A stretch of DNA of 55,296 nucleotides, from contig VFJW01000086.1 in assembly GCA_009885845.1 (NCBI GenBank), positions 1 through 55,296 of the forward strand, written 5' to 3'. The notes below the pieces were generated by a model that saw nothing but the letters and a program-made list of their open reading frames with translations, had not been told where the DNA came from and ran no database searches. Position 1 is the stretch's first letter; every line of letters begins with the position of its first letter. Origin of the DNA: Geobacter sp. (lineage in GTDB: Bacteria > Desulfobacterota > Desulfuromonadia > Geobacterales > Pseudopelobacteraceae). Below are positions 29,023 through 36,349 of the stretch, piece by piece. The position numbers and the translations under genes are program-made.

Positions 29023-29718
29023 ATGGATGAAACTGTAAATTTCAAATCACAGCTCAGGCGACAGCTCGGATTTGTTAGAACGTCATGCACCCTCTTTGAT
29101 CAGGGATACACAGACGAGGCGATAAGAATTGCTCTCGGCATTCGAGTAATTCTACATGACACCAAGTCTTCAACATCGGTATTAAAGCACCTTAGAATCA
29201 AAGATAACGTTACCTTAATATCTACCATCTTACCTAATAACCTGGAGATGTTTCCTGGTTTCTGTGGTCTTGATCTCAGGAAAGATCAGCCTATCTTTCC
29301 TTTGCTTGGTAATGCTCCAAAACGACTATTATTAATATCTGAGTGGTGGGAAGAAGTCTTTTATGTAACGGCTAAAGATTCAGATTTAGTAGCCATTCAT
29401 AGAGTTGGTCGAGATGGGGATTCTTTTGTTGCCTTGGAGCGTAATTCACACAATAAGGTAGAAATTTCAAGAAAGAACCTGATAATTGCGGCAGCAAATA
29501 CTGACGGTGGTGCCCATGTCGATAAAGAGTTACCTGCCAATTACAAATTGATTGCAAATGACGGAAGTCTTGGGATGCTTGTCGAGAACCAGCCATTAAA
29601 AGAGGCACACTTGGTCGCTATTAGGCAGATTGGATTCGAAATTTTAAACAGTCCCGATATCTTAAGCTTGCTTGCGGACGAAACGGAGCAGACGCACATC
29701 CAATCCTGTCTGACGTGA
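29023..29718 (+). CDS. Hypothetical protein, AT-rich orphan
   Basis: 231 residues; not recognised. The N-terminal third (NFKSQLRRQLGFVRTSCTLFDQGYTDEAIRIALGIRVILHDTKSSTSVLKHL) is predicted helical with R/H residues and an IRVILHDT motif that is reminiscent of HEPN-like helical bundles; this is only a resemblance. The rest is mixed alpha/beta without Cys clusters, signal or TM. Codon use is visibly more AT-rich than neighbours, suggesting transfer. ATG 29023 is preferred over TTG 29017. It stands alone between two TA modules. Confidence 0.7.
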   Translation: MDETVNFKSQLRRQLGFVRTSCTLFDQGYTDEAIRIALGIRVILHDTKSSTSVLKHLRIKDNVTLISTILPNNLEMFPGFCGLDLRKDQPIFPLLGNAPKRLLLISEWWEEVFYVTAKDSDLVAIHRVGRDGDSFVALERNSHNKVEISRKNLIIAAANTDGGAHVDKELPANYKLIANDGSLGMLVENQPLKEAHLVAIRQIGFEILNSPDILSLLADETEQTHIQSCLT

Positions 29719-29931
29719 CGCCGGTGCGTCACAGACTGCGTTCCTACGCTCCATATGTAGAACTATAAATATTCAACTTGGGTGAGTGTGGACGTTCCGA
29801 GTTGTCCTGACAGGCACCTATTATCCAAAATATGAGCATAATTTATTTGTTCATTCAAGCCTTACCTTGTATACACCTATAGTGCAATTCGGAAGAGCAT
29901 AAGTCTTAAATCGGAGACGGTGTCGAGAAAA

Positions 29932-30222
29932 ATGCCAGATCAAATATTTAATGGTGAAATTAGCATCGAAGAAGCACTTGCAAAATTACGCGTCAGATTA
30001 CAAATGGACTTGCCTTTGTGTTTCTGAGATGGGAAGGGTGGAACAAGGAGCTGTTTCATGTGACGGTTCCACGGAAGTTGATCACAGCGGATTTTTTTTT
30101 ACCCTGAATTCTGGTATGAGCGGTATGAGAGTGTTATTCCATTGCATTACCCCGCCAGATTAGCTACGCTGTCTGAAAAGTACCAGAAAGGGTGTCGATA
30201 TGAATGCTATTGCGGCAAATGA
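29932..30222 (+). pseudogene. Decayed gene with two frameshifts
   Basis: A coding-like trace jumps frame twice: MPDQIFNGEISIEEALAKLR from 29932, then FLRWEGWNKELFHVTVPRKLITADFF from about 30018, then back to the first frame after a run of nine T (30092-30100) with YPEFWYERYESVIPLHYPAR and a stop at 30220. Each piece is short, so this is tentative. The last part overlaps the vapB start at 30200. Family unknown. The preceding 29719-29931 has no gene. Confidence 0.35.
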
Positions 30223-30481
30223 TCTTAAGAGGCACGGCATTTCGGCAGTCGAGCAACTGCTCGCAAATGGCCCGGTCCACATAATCAAGCGCAATCAGCT
30301 AATCTGTGTGGTGTTGGCCGAGGATGAGTACGAAAAACTCACCAAGGCCGCTCAGGCAAACATATCAGTTCACTCTCATACGGTAATGGAATGGTTTGCT
30401 CTTCCCTCGTCCGGGGCATCTTCAAAAGGAGAAATAGATCAACGTCTTGATGTTGAACGGAATTCATGGGACAAGGGATGA
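30200..30481 (+). CDS. Phd-like antitoxin of module 3
   Basis: 93 residues: AIAANDLKRHGISAVEQLLANGPVHIIKRNQLICVVLAEDEYEKL is a Phd/YefM-like DNA-binding domain; the C-terminal tail (SKGEIDQRLDVERNSWDKG) should bind the toxin. AAGGGTG precedes ATG 30200. The stop overlaps the toxin start. Confidence 0.8.
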   Translation: MNAIAANDLKRHGISAVEQLLANGPVHIIKRNQLICVVLAEDEYEKLTKAAQANISVHSHTVMEWFALPSSGASSKGEIDQRLDVERNSWDKG

Positions 30482-30888
30482 TTCTTTTTCTTGATGCCAA
30501 CATAATAATCTACCGGGTTGAAGCGGTTGAGCCGTTTAACCGGCAGGTTCTTGCGGCGGTTCAGGAACTGGTTACTCTACATTCGAAAGCCGGATTTGCC
30601 GTATCCCGATTGAGTATGATGGAATGCCTGGTGAAGCCGTTGCGGGATCAGAACCGCACTGACATCGAGCATTATCGCAGTTTCTTCGCTTCAACCGGTT
30701 TGCAGGTTATCGAGGTAAACTCGCTGGTGCTTGAAACGGCAACATTATTGCGGGCTCGTCATGGTCTGCGTACACCGGATGCCATTCAGGCAGCATCGGC
30801 TATGTCAATAAAGGGTCCGATGACGTTTTTCACCGGAGATAAGCAGTTCGGGAAAGTGCCGGGGTTGAATCTGCGGTTGGTATTATGA
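30478..30888 (+). CDS. vapC: PIN-domain toxin, VapC family (module 3)
   Basis: 136 residues. PIN toxin with Asp in ILFLDANIIIYRVE, Glu in RLSMMECLVKPL, Asp in RTPDAIQAASAM and Asp in FFTGDKQFGKV. ATG 30478 overlaps the antitoxin stop (ATGA), favoured over ATG 30466. Its own stop overlaps the tlyA start (ATGA), so the pair is translationally joined to a housekeeping gene. Confidence 0.87.
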   Translation: MILFLDANIIIYRVEAVEPFNRQVLAAVQELVTLHSKAGFAVSRLSMMECLVKPLRDQNRTDIEHYRSFFASTGLQVIEVNSLVLETATLLRARHGLRTPDAIQAASAMSIKGPMTFFTGDKQFGKVPGLNLRLVL

Positions 30889-31652
30889 CCAAACAACGCC
30901 TCGACAAACTGATGTTAGAACGTGATCTGGCACACACAATCGAAATGGCCCGGGCGATGATTATGGCCGGTCAGGTGGTGGTAGGTGACCACACTGTCGA
31001 TAAAGCCGGCCAACAGGTGGCAGTTGATGCAGAAATCCGTATCAGGGGGGAGAGTCTCCCGTATGTCAGTCGGGGCGGGATTAAATTACGCAAGGCGCTG
31101 GACGAGTTTGGCGTTGATGTAACCGGACTGGTGGCCGTAGATGTCGGTTCCTCGACCGGCGGTTTCACCGATTGCCTGCTGCAGGCGGGAGCGGCAAAGG
31201 TTTTTGCTATTGATGTCGGTTATGGCCAACTGGCCTGGAAGCTGCAGCAGGATTCACGTGTTGTCAGCATGGAAAAAACCAATATCCGCTATGTTACGCC
31301 GGATCAGCTTGACAGCGAACCGGCACTGGCGACTATTGATGCCTCGTTCATTGCACTGGCCAAGGTGCTACCTGCTACGGTTGGTTTGTTGAAGCCGGGT
31401 AGTCGGATCATTGCCCTGATCAAACCTCAATTCGAGGTTGGTAAAGGGGAAGTAGGGAAGGGTGGGGTTGTGCGTGACTCCGCTATCCATGAAAAAGTTA
31501 TCGATGATGTCCGCCGAACCGCGCAGGATCTCGGGCTGACAGTCTCCGGACTGTGTGAATCGCCCATCACCGGGGCGGATGGAAACCGGGAGTTTCTGAT
31601 CCTGCTGCAACTGCCCGAAGGAGGTCAGGATGGAAAACTGCATTTTCTGTAA
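30885..31652 (+). CDS. tlyA: TlyA family rRNA 2'-O-methyltransferase
   Basis: 255 residues. S4 RNA-binding domain (about 1-65, KQRLDKLMLERDLAHTIEMARAMIMAGQVVVGD) followed by an FtsJ-type methyltransferase with the SAM motif AVDVGSSTGGFTDCLL (about 85) and the K-D-K-E type residues (KPQFEVG). In Mycobacterium TlyA methylates 16S and 23S rRNA; formerly called haemolysin A. Start overlaps vapC by four bases; end overlaps the HIT gene by 23. Confidence 0.93.
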   Translation: MTKQRLDKLMLERDLAHTIEMARAMIMAGQVVVGDHTVDKAGQQVAVDAEIRIRGESLPYVSRGGIKLRKALDEFGVDVTGLVAVDVGSSTGGFTDCLLQAGAAKVFAIDVGYGQLAWKLQQDSRVVSMEKTNIRYVTPDQLDSEPALATIDASFIALAKVLPATVGLLKPGSRIIALIKPQFEVGKGEVGKGGVVRDSAIHEKVIDDVRRTAQDLGLTVSGLCESPITGADGNREFLILLQLPEGGQDGKLHFL

Positions 31653-31974
31653 AATAATTCGTGGTGATATTCCTTCAAAGAAGGTGTTTGAAGACGAGCA
31701 ACTGCTCGTGATCGAAGATTTGTCTCCTCAGGCGCCGCTGCACCTGCTGCTGCTGCCGAAAAAACATTTTGTCAACTGCCTGGATATGACTTCAGAAGAA
31801 GATGCGCTGGTCGGCTCTGCGTTCAGGAAGGGTGGAGAAATTGCCCGTGATAAAGGGTATGCAGAATCCGGTTTCCGCATTGTACAGAATAACGGAGCGG
31901 GGGCGGGACAGTCGGTATTTCACGTTCACTTTCATCTGCTGGCGGGGCGAAATCTGGGCTGGCCTCCCGGTTAA
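31630..31974 (+). CDS. HIT family (HINT-like) nucleotide-binding protein
   Basis: 114 residues. Starts CIFCKIIRGDIPSKKV and ends with the histidine triad HVHFHLLAGR. Family members hydrolyse purine nucleoside phosphoramidates. AAGGAGG lies before ATG 31630, inside the end of tlyA. Confidence 0.93.
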   Translation: MENCIFCKIIRGDIPSKKVFEDEQLLVIEDLSPQAPLHLLLLPKKHFVNCLDMTSEEDALVGSAFRKGGEIARDKGYAESGFRIVQNNGAGAGQSVFHVHFHLLAGRNLGWPPG

Positions 31975-31990
31975 AGCGTGAGGAGCTTTT

Positions 31991-32530
31991 ATGAAATTAT
32001 GTTTCTGCAGTATCTGTATCGCATTTGTTCTGCTGCTGTCGACGTCCCTGCAGGCTGAGACTTATTCATGGGTTGACGACAGTGGCACCTACAACTTTAC
32101 CGAAGATTTTTCACGAATCCCCCCAAAGTATCAGAAGAAGGTCCAGCGGCGTGGCGATAATCAGCAGCAGCAGGAGGTCAGGCCTCAGGAGGTAGCTGCT
32201 CCGCAGATCATTTCCCGCCCACCGGAAAAAACGGACTCAAAGACAGATGGCACAATGGCAACTGATAAGGGGCTCTATGGCGGAAAGAGTTATGCCGACT
32301 GGCGACGTGAGTTGGATTCTCTTGAAGCAGAATTGGTCGGCATCGAGCAAAATGCAGAACAGTTGCGGAAACAGATTTATGAGCTGAAAGGTTATCCCCC
32401 AGCGCGGGTTGATGCATTGAAAAAGGAGTACGACGAGAACCGGGCACAGTATGATCAGAAATACAAAAATTACTTGGGGGTAGTTGAGGCTGTTCGCAAG
32501 GCAGGAGTCGTTGTAGAATTCAAAAAGTAG
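31991..32530 (+). CDS. DUF4124 secreted coiled-coil protein
   Basis: 179 residues. Signal peptide (CSICIAFVLLLSTSLQAE, cleavage likely after QA near residue 23), then the DUF4124 module ETYSWVDDSGTYNFTEDFSRIP (about 24-60), a Gln-rich low-complexity linker, and a C-terminal coiled coil (LDSLEAELVGIEQNAEQLRKQIYELK). Predicted periplasmic. GAGGAG precedes ATG 31991. Role unknown. Confidence 0.82.
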   Translation: MKLCFCSICIAFVLLLSTSLQAETYSWVDDSGTYNFTEDFSRIPPKYQKKVQRRGDNQQQQEVRPQEVAAPQIISRPPEKTDSKTDGTMATDKGLYGGKSYADWRRELDSLEAELVGIEQNAEQLRKQIYELKGYPPARVDALKKEYDENRAQYDQKYKNYLGVVEAVRKAGVVVEFKK

Positions 32531-32552
32531 ACACTTCCGATTGCAAGAGAGT

Positions 32553-33851
32553 TCAAAATGACATCAGCCGCTTGATCAATCCCGGAATCAGTATATCTAT
32601 CGTCATTACCACGGTGAGCAGGATCATTGTCACAACGGTAAGCCAGGCGATAAGATTGAAAGCGGGTCCATTAACATATGTTCCCATCAGGTTCTTGTCA
32701 TTGATCAGTTTGATCATGAAAATAAGTACAAAGGGAAGCACTGCGCCGTTCACAACCTGCGAAATAAACATGATTGTCATCAGCGGGGCATTCGGGATCA
32801 AAATCAGTCCGGCGCTTATGGCGATGATGATGGTAAAGAGCCAGAAAAACTGCGGTGCCTGCTCGAAATCCTTATTGACTCCCGATTCCCACCCCATCCC
32901 TTCACAAATGTAATAGGCCGTTGAAAGGGGCAGAATGCAGGCGCCGAACAGCGATGCATTGAATAGTCCAAAGGCGAACAGCGTTGAGGCATACTGACCG
33001 ACCAACGGTTTCAGAGCCAACGCTGCATCGGCCGCCGTTTCGATCTTTAACCCGTGCAGATGGATAGTTGAGGCGCAGGCTACCATCATAAAAAACGCCA
33101 CCACAATGGCCATAATGCATCCGAAGATGACATCAATCCGGGAAAAATTGTATTGATCGGCGGTTATCCCTTTTTCGACGACCGCAGCTTGTTGATAAAA
33201 CTGCATCCAGGGCGCAATGGTCGTGCCGACGATGCCGATCAGGGTCATCAGATAGGCGCTGTCGGTATTAAAAGAGGGGGTGACGGCTGCTTTCATGACG
33301 ACTTTCCAGTCCGGTCCGGCCATATACGCGGCGATCGGGTAGGCAATGTATACCAGGCAGGCGACCAGAAAGACCTTTTCAACAACTTTGTAGGAACCCT
33401 TGACAATCAACAGCCAGACCAGAATAGCGCTTACCGGGACAGAAATATATTTGCTGATGCCGAAGATCTCAAGGCTGGCGGCGATACCGGCAAACTCGGA
33501 TATGGAGTTGCCCATATTGGTCAGCAGCAGAGCGATCATGACGTAGAAGGTGACTTTTACGCCGAATGATTCACGGATCAGGTCCGAAAGGCCTTTGCCG
33601 GTGACCGCTCCCATGCGGGCGCACATCTCCTGAACTACAACCAGCGCAATAGTGGTCGGGATCATCATCCAGAGGATGGAGTAGCCGTAGTTTGCCGCAG
33701 CAAGCGAATAGGTGGTGATGCCGCCGGCGTCATTATCCACATTGGCCGTTATAATTCCCGGCCCGATGATTGCCAGAAAGATCATGACATTCCGCGGGCT
33801 GAAACTTTTTAAGGGCTTCAAAAATCTGAATTGTGAAATATTGTTAAACAT
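32553..33851 (-). CDS. Nramp-related transporter, predicted Mg2+ type
   Basis: 432 residues, about eleven TM helices of the Nramp fold. In the first helix the classical DPGN metal motif is replaced by DNDAGG (Asp39 to Gly44). In the sixth helix the usual A-x-x-M-P-H-N becomes TTIAPWMQFY (Ala213-Pro214-Trp215), so the methionine that selects transition metals is missing. Such changes mark the Nramp-related magnesium transporter clade. It starts four bases after the MgtE-like gene and shares its M-box leader, which supports Mg2+ as substrate. Annotating this as a manganese transporter (MntH) would be misleading. Confidence 0.85.
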   Translation of the reverse strand: MFNNISQFRFLKPLKSFSPRNVMIFLAIIGPGIITANVDNDAGGITTYSLAAANYGYSILWMMIPTTIALVVVQEMCARMGAVTGKGLSDLIRESFGVKVTFYVMIALLLTNMGNSISEFAGIAASLEIFGISKYISVPVSAILVWLLIVKGSYKVVEKVFLVACLVYIAYPIAAYMAGPDWKVVMKAAVTPSFNTDSAYLMTLIGIVGTTIAPWMQFYQQAAVVEKGITADQYNFSRIDVIFGCIMAIVVAFFMMVACASTIHLHGLKIETAADAALALKPLVGQYASTLFAFGLFNASLFGACILPLSTAYYICEGMGWESGVNKDFEQAPQFFWLFTIIIAISAGLILIPNAPLMTIMFISQVVNGAVLPFVLIFMIKLINDKNLMGTYVNGPAFNLIAWLTVVTMILLTVVMTIDILIPGLIKRLMSF

Positions 33852-33855
33852 TACG

Positions 33856-35118
33856 TTAGCGCCGTTTTATTTTGATTATTTGCGGCAGATAGTGAGCCAG
33901 AACATCGTCGACCGTAACTATGCCTGCCATACGCTCGTCAGAGTCCAGAACCGGGACCGCGATCAGATCGTATTTTGCCATTGTTTCAAGAATGTCTTCC
34001 GGCTCGGCATCAACATGCACGAACTTGATGTTCTCTTCCATGACATCGGTGATATGGGTTTCCGGAGGATTCATCAGCAGTTGTTTCAGAGAAACAATCC
34101 CTTCCAACCGGTCATCAGAATCAACTATATAGCCATAGAAAATGGTCTCGACTTCGTTTGCGCACTCTTTTAAACGCTCCATTGCCTGACCAACGGTAAT
34201 CTGTGAGGAAAGACGGAAGTAATCCGGGGTCATCAAGCCGCCCGCTGAATCCTCTTCATGCTCCAGCAGTTCCTGAATGTCTTCGGCATCCTCCTGATCC
34301 ATCATCTCCAGGAGTTCCTGGGCTTTGTCTTCCGGAAGGTCGGAGAGTACATCGGCGGCTTCATCAGGTTCCATCTCTTCCAGAATATCGGTTACCTGTT
34401 CGTCATTCAGTTGACTGATAACAACATTACGCATGTCAGCTTCAAGCTCGTAAATAGTGTCGCCGGTAGTCTCGGAATCGATAAAATTGAGCACGGTGCG
34501 GATATTCTGAATGGGAATGTTTTCAATAATGTCGGCAAGGTCGGCCGGGTGCATTTCGTTCATCTGATTGCGGGCGATGTTAAGTGCCAGTTTCGACGAA
34601 TTTGCTTCAAGCGGCTGGACATATTCCCAGCTGATCTCGCTGTGCGGAATGTCGCGTTTGAGTATCCGGGCAAAGCGCTCACCAAAACGCTCATAACCAA
34701 GACGCCTGAGCAGGCCGCGAAAGCCGATATCGACCGAGAATATGCACAGCTTCTGATCCAGTTTACCGAGTTTTATATCGTTTACCCGAACGACTTTGGC
34801 CCCGTCGACATCAACGATCTGTTTGTCAAGAAGGTCCCGCTTGACCAGAATATCTCCCTCTTCGGGCAGGTATGCGATCAGGCGGAGCGGTTTGATGCTG
34901 CCGGTTGAAATCACCACGTGCGTAAAGAGTGAGACTTCATTCCACGGAAGGGTTTTAACCCCCTTGCGTGATTTGATCACGATGTGCGAAACCTCCGGAA
35001 ATACTTCGCCCGGAATCATGATCAGATCACGGAGAATCCCTATCTGATCACCTTTACTGTTGATCACCGAACGGCCAATGACCGAGCTGAGGTAGATTTC
35101 ATTTATTTCAACAGTCAT
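33856..35118 (-). CDS. Soluble MgtE-like protein (PRC, MgtE_N, CBS) without membrane domain
   Basis: 420 residues. Two N-terminal PRC-barrel-like segments (about 5-165), MgtE N domain with superhelical acidic repeats (about 175-285: HPADLADIIENIP, LEEMEPDEAADVLSDLPEDKAQELLEMM), then a CBS pair (about 290-415: TPDYFRLSSQITVGQAMERLK ... AVPVLDSDERMAGIVTVDDVLAHYL). It ends there: no TM helix, so the channel part of MgtE is absent. In MgtE these domains bind Mg2+ and gate the pore. I infer a detached Mg2+ sensor for the Nramp-like protein. ATG 35118 has GAAGG upstream; a longer reading to 35178 would only translate the terminator. Confidence 0.88.
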   Translation of the reverse strand: MTVEINEIYLSSVIGRSVINSKGDQIGILRDLIMIPGEVFPEVSHIVIKSRKGVKTLPWNEVSLFTHVVISTGSIKPLRLIAYLPEEGDILVKRDLLDKQIVDVDGAKVVRVNDIKLGKLDQKLCIFSVDIGFRGLLRRLGYERFGERFARILKRDIPHSEISWEYVQPLEANSSKLALNIARNQMNEMHPADLADIIENIPIQNIRTVLNFIDSETTGDTIYELEADMRNVVISQLNDEQVTDILEEMEPDEAADVLSDLPEDKAQELLEMMDQEDAEDIQELLEHEEDSAGGLMTPDYFRLSSQITVGQAMERLKECANEVETIFYGYIVDSDDRLEGIVSLKQLLMNPPETHITDVMEENIKFVHVDAEPEDILETMAKYDLIAVPVLDSDERMAGIVTVDDVLAHYLPQIIKIKRR

Positions 35119-35137
35119 AATACAAACCTTCGCATGC

Positions 35138-35164
35138 AAAAAAAACCCTTTCGGGAAGAAAGGG
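35138..35164 (-). terminator. Expression-platform terminator of the M-box
   Basis: Minus strand CCCTTTC-TTCCC-GAAAGGG followed by eight T (complement of 35138-35145), 20 bases before the MgtE-like start codon. Confidence 0.9.
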
Positions 35165-35345
35165 CCTTGAGCGTGCAACCAACCATTTCCCCCCTGGTTG
35201 ACTTTCGGCAGTGCACAACGTAGGACAGATTCCAGCTACATTGGGTCAAGCCTTAATCCGGCAAAACCTGGTAACCGCATTGGCGTCTTTCGACGTTTCT
35301 GGGTAGTAGCATCTGTTTGTGCAAACGCCTCAATCTAACGAGGAA
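35138..35345 (-). promoter_or_regulatory. M-box (ykoK) magnesium riboswitch
   Basis: On the minus strand the leader carries M-box core blocks in order: CGTTAGATTGAGGCG (35326-35340), CTACTACCCAGAAACGTCG, AAAGACGCCAATG, then TAGCTGGAATCTGTCCTACG and a GTGCACTGCC 3' part. These match the conserved ykoK/M-box core (GCCCAGAAA, AAGACGCCAAUG, GCUGGA..UGUCCUA). It is followed by a terminator hairpin at 35138-35164, i.e. a transcription-off switch at high Mg2+, directly before the MgtE-like and Nramp-like genes. Confidence 0.92.
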
Positions 35346-35643
35346 CCTATGTATAATCGAAACTGCTGAATAAAAACGGTAAAAACAGAATAAAAATCAG
35401 GATGATGAGCCTCAAGCGTGCCGGAATTGTATAGCATGATCCTTGCCGTTGTGCAATTGATTAACGTGCCGTTTTGGTAGGTCGTGTTGAACGGTTTTCC
35501 GTGAAACGCGACATATCGATGTAGGGGCGCACACAATGTTGCGTTTCGCGATGAGACCGCTTAACGGCAACCTGCGATTTCAATTGTGCGATATGCCTTC
35601 CCGGTTTTGGGGAATGTCTACGCATGAATTATATTATTCCTGA
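35346..35643. repeat. Intergenic region with GAAACGC inverted repeat
   Basis: About 300 bases without a gene between the riboswitch and the vapBC promoter. An imperfect inverted repeat, GTGAAACGCGACAT (35502-35515) against ATGTTGCGTTTCGC (35538-35551), surrounds a GTAGGGGCGC motif also seen elsewhere in the window. The promoter for the M-box transcript must lie near 35346-35400 (TATACAT on the minus strand is a weak -10 candidate). Confidence 0.45.
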
Positions 35644-35691
35644 TTGACAGCCATTTCAATAATGCATTACTATATAAAAAAGTAATGCATT
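35644..35691 (+). promoter_or_regulatory. vapBC module 4 promoter with perfect palindromic operator
   Basis: TTGACA at 35644-35649. The -10 area is covered by a perfect inverted repeat: AATGCATTACT (35661-35671), nine-base AT-rich spacer, AGTAATGCATT (35681-35691). It ends 20 bases before the antitoxin start, as expected for AbrB-type antitoxin autoregulation. Confidence 0.8.
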
Positions 35692-35710
35692 TAATTTTTG
35701 GAGTTAACAC

Positions 35711-35950
35711 ATGGCATATTCTGCAACAATTACCTCAAAGGGACAGATTACCATTCCTCGTGCAGCCCGCAAGGCGTTAAATTCCTCAACTGTCGATATC
35801 GAGGTGCAGGGAAACCTGGTTATTCTGAGACCGGTACAAAGTGTCGCCGGTTCTCTGTCAGCATATCAGCGCGGCGTTGAACCCTTTGAAAAAATCAGGG
35901 ATAGCGTTTGGCAGGAGGTTGCCGATGAAAAAGCGGGCAAGCCTTCCTGA
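35711..35950 (+). CDS. vapB: AbrB/MazE-type antitoxin of module 4
   Basis: 79 residues. Swapped-hairpin AbrB DNA-binding domain at the N-terminus: YSATITSKGQITIPRAARKAL, then VDIEVQGNLVILRPV. The tail FEKIRDSVWQEVADEKAGK should bind the toxin. TTGGAG precedes ATG 35711. Overlaps the toxin gene by 26 bases. Confidence 0.88.
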   Translation: MAYSATITSKGQITIPRAARKALNSSTVDIEVQGNLVILRPVQSVAGSLSAYQRGVEPFEKIRDSVWQEVADEKAGKPS

Positions 35951-36323
35951 TACCAATTTCATACTGTGTTACCTGTTGCGTGATAACGAAGAACAATTTG
36001 CCGAAGCAACTGATTTTTTTGAAAAGGTGCGTGTCGGTAAAGAGCTGGCCTTAATTGCTGAATCGGTGTTGGTGGAGTGCCTGTATGTGTTGACAAAACA
36101 CTACAAGGTCCCGCGAGCAGAGGCCGCTGCGAGTCTGAAAGGAATTCTTCTCTACAAAGGCATTGTTGATTCAAATCGGGAGCTGTTGACAAACGTATTG
36201 ATGCTTTTTGCAGAATCAACGCTTGATCCGGTGGATTGCATTATCCTGCAAATGAATGCTCTTGAGGGGTACACAGTGCGGACGTTTGACAAGGCCATGC
36301 AGAAACGGATTCTGAAATCGTAA
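35925..36323 (+). CDS. vapC: PIN-domain toxin, VapC family (module 4)
   Basis: 132 residues. PIN toxin with Asp in SLPDTNFILCYLL, Glu in SVLVECLYVL, Asp in TLDPVDCIILQM and Asp in VRTFDKAMQKR. ATG 35925 is chosen over the 35841 reading, which lies mostly inside the antitoxin gene. Convergent with rodA, 26 bases apart. Confidence 0.86.
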   Translation: MKKRASLPDTNFILCYLLRDNEEQFAEATDFFEKVRVGKELALIAESVLVECLYVLTKHYKVPRAEAAASLKGILLYKGIVDSNRELLTNVLMLFAESTLDPVDCIILQMNALEGYTVRTFDKAMQKRILKS

Positions 36324-36349
36324 GATGTTGATCGACGCTCTAAGCCCAA

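Noticed and set aside
29951..30163. 70-codon open frame
   Set aside because: It is in the third frame relative to the two frames carrying protein-like sequence and has no start signal.
32553..33851. Manganese/iron transporter MntH
   Set aside because: Key Nramp metal ligands are changed and the leader is an M-box, so Mg2+ is the better prediction.
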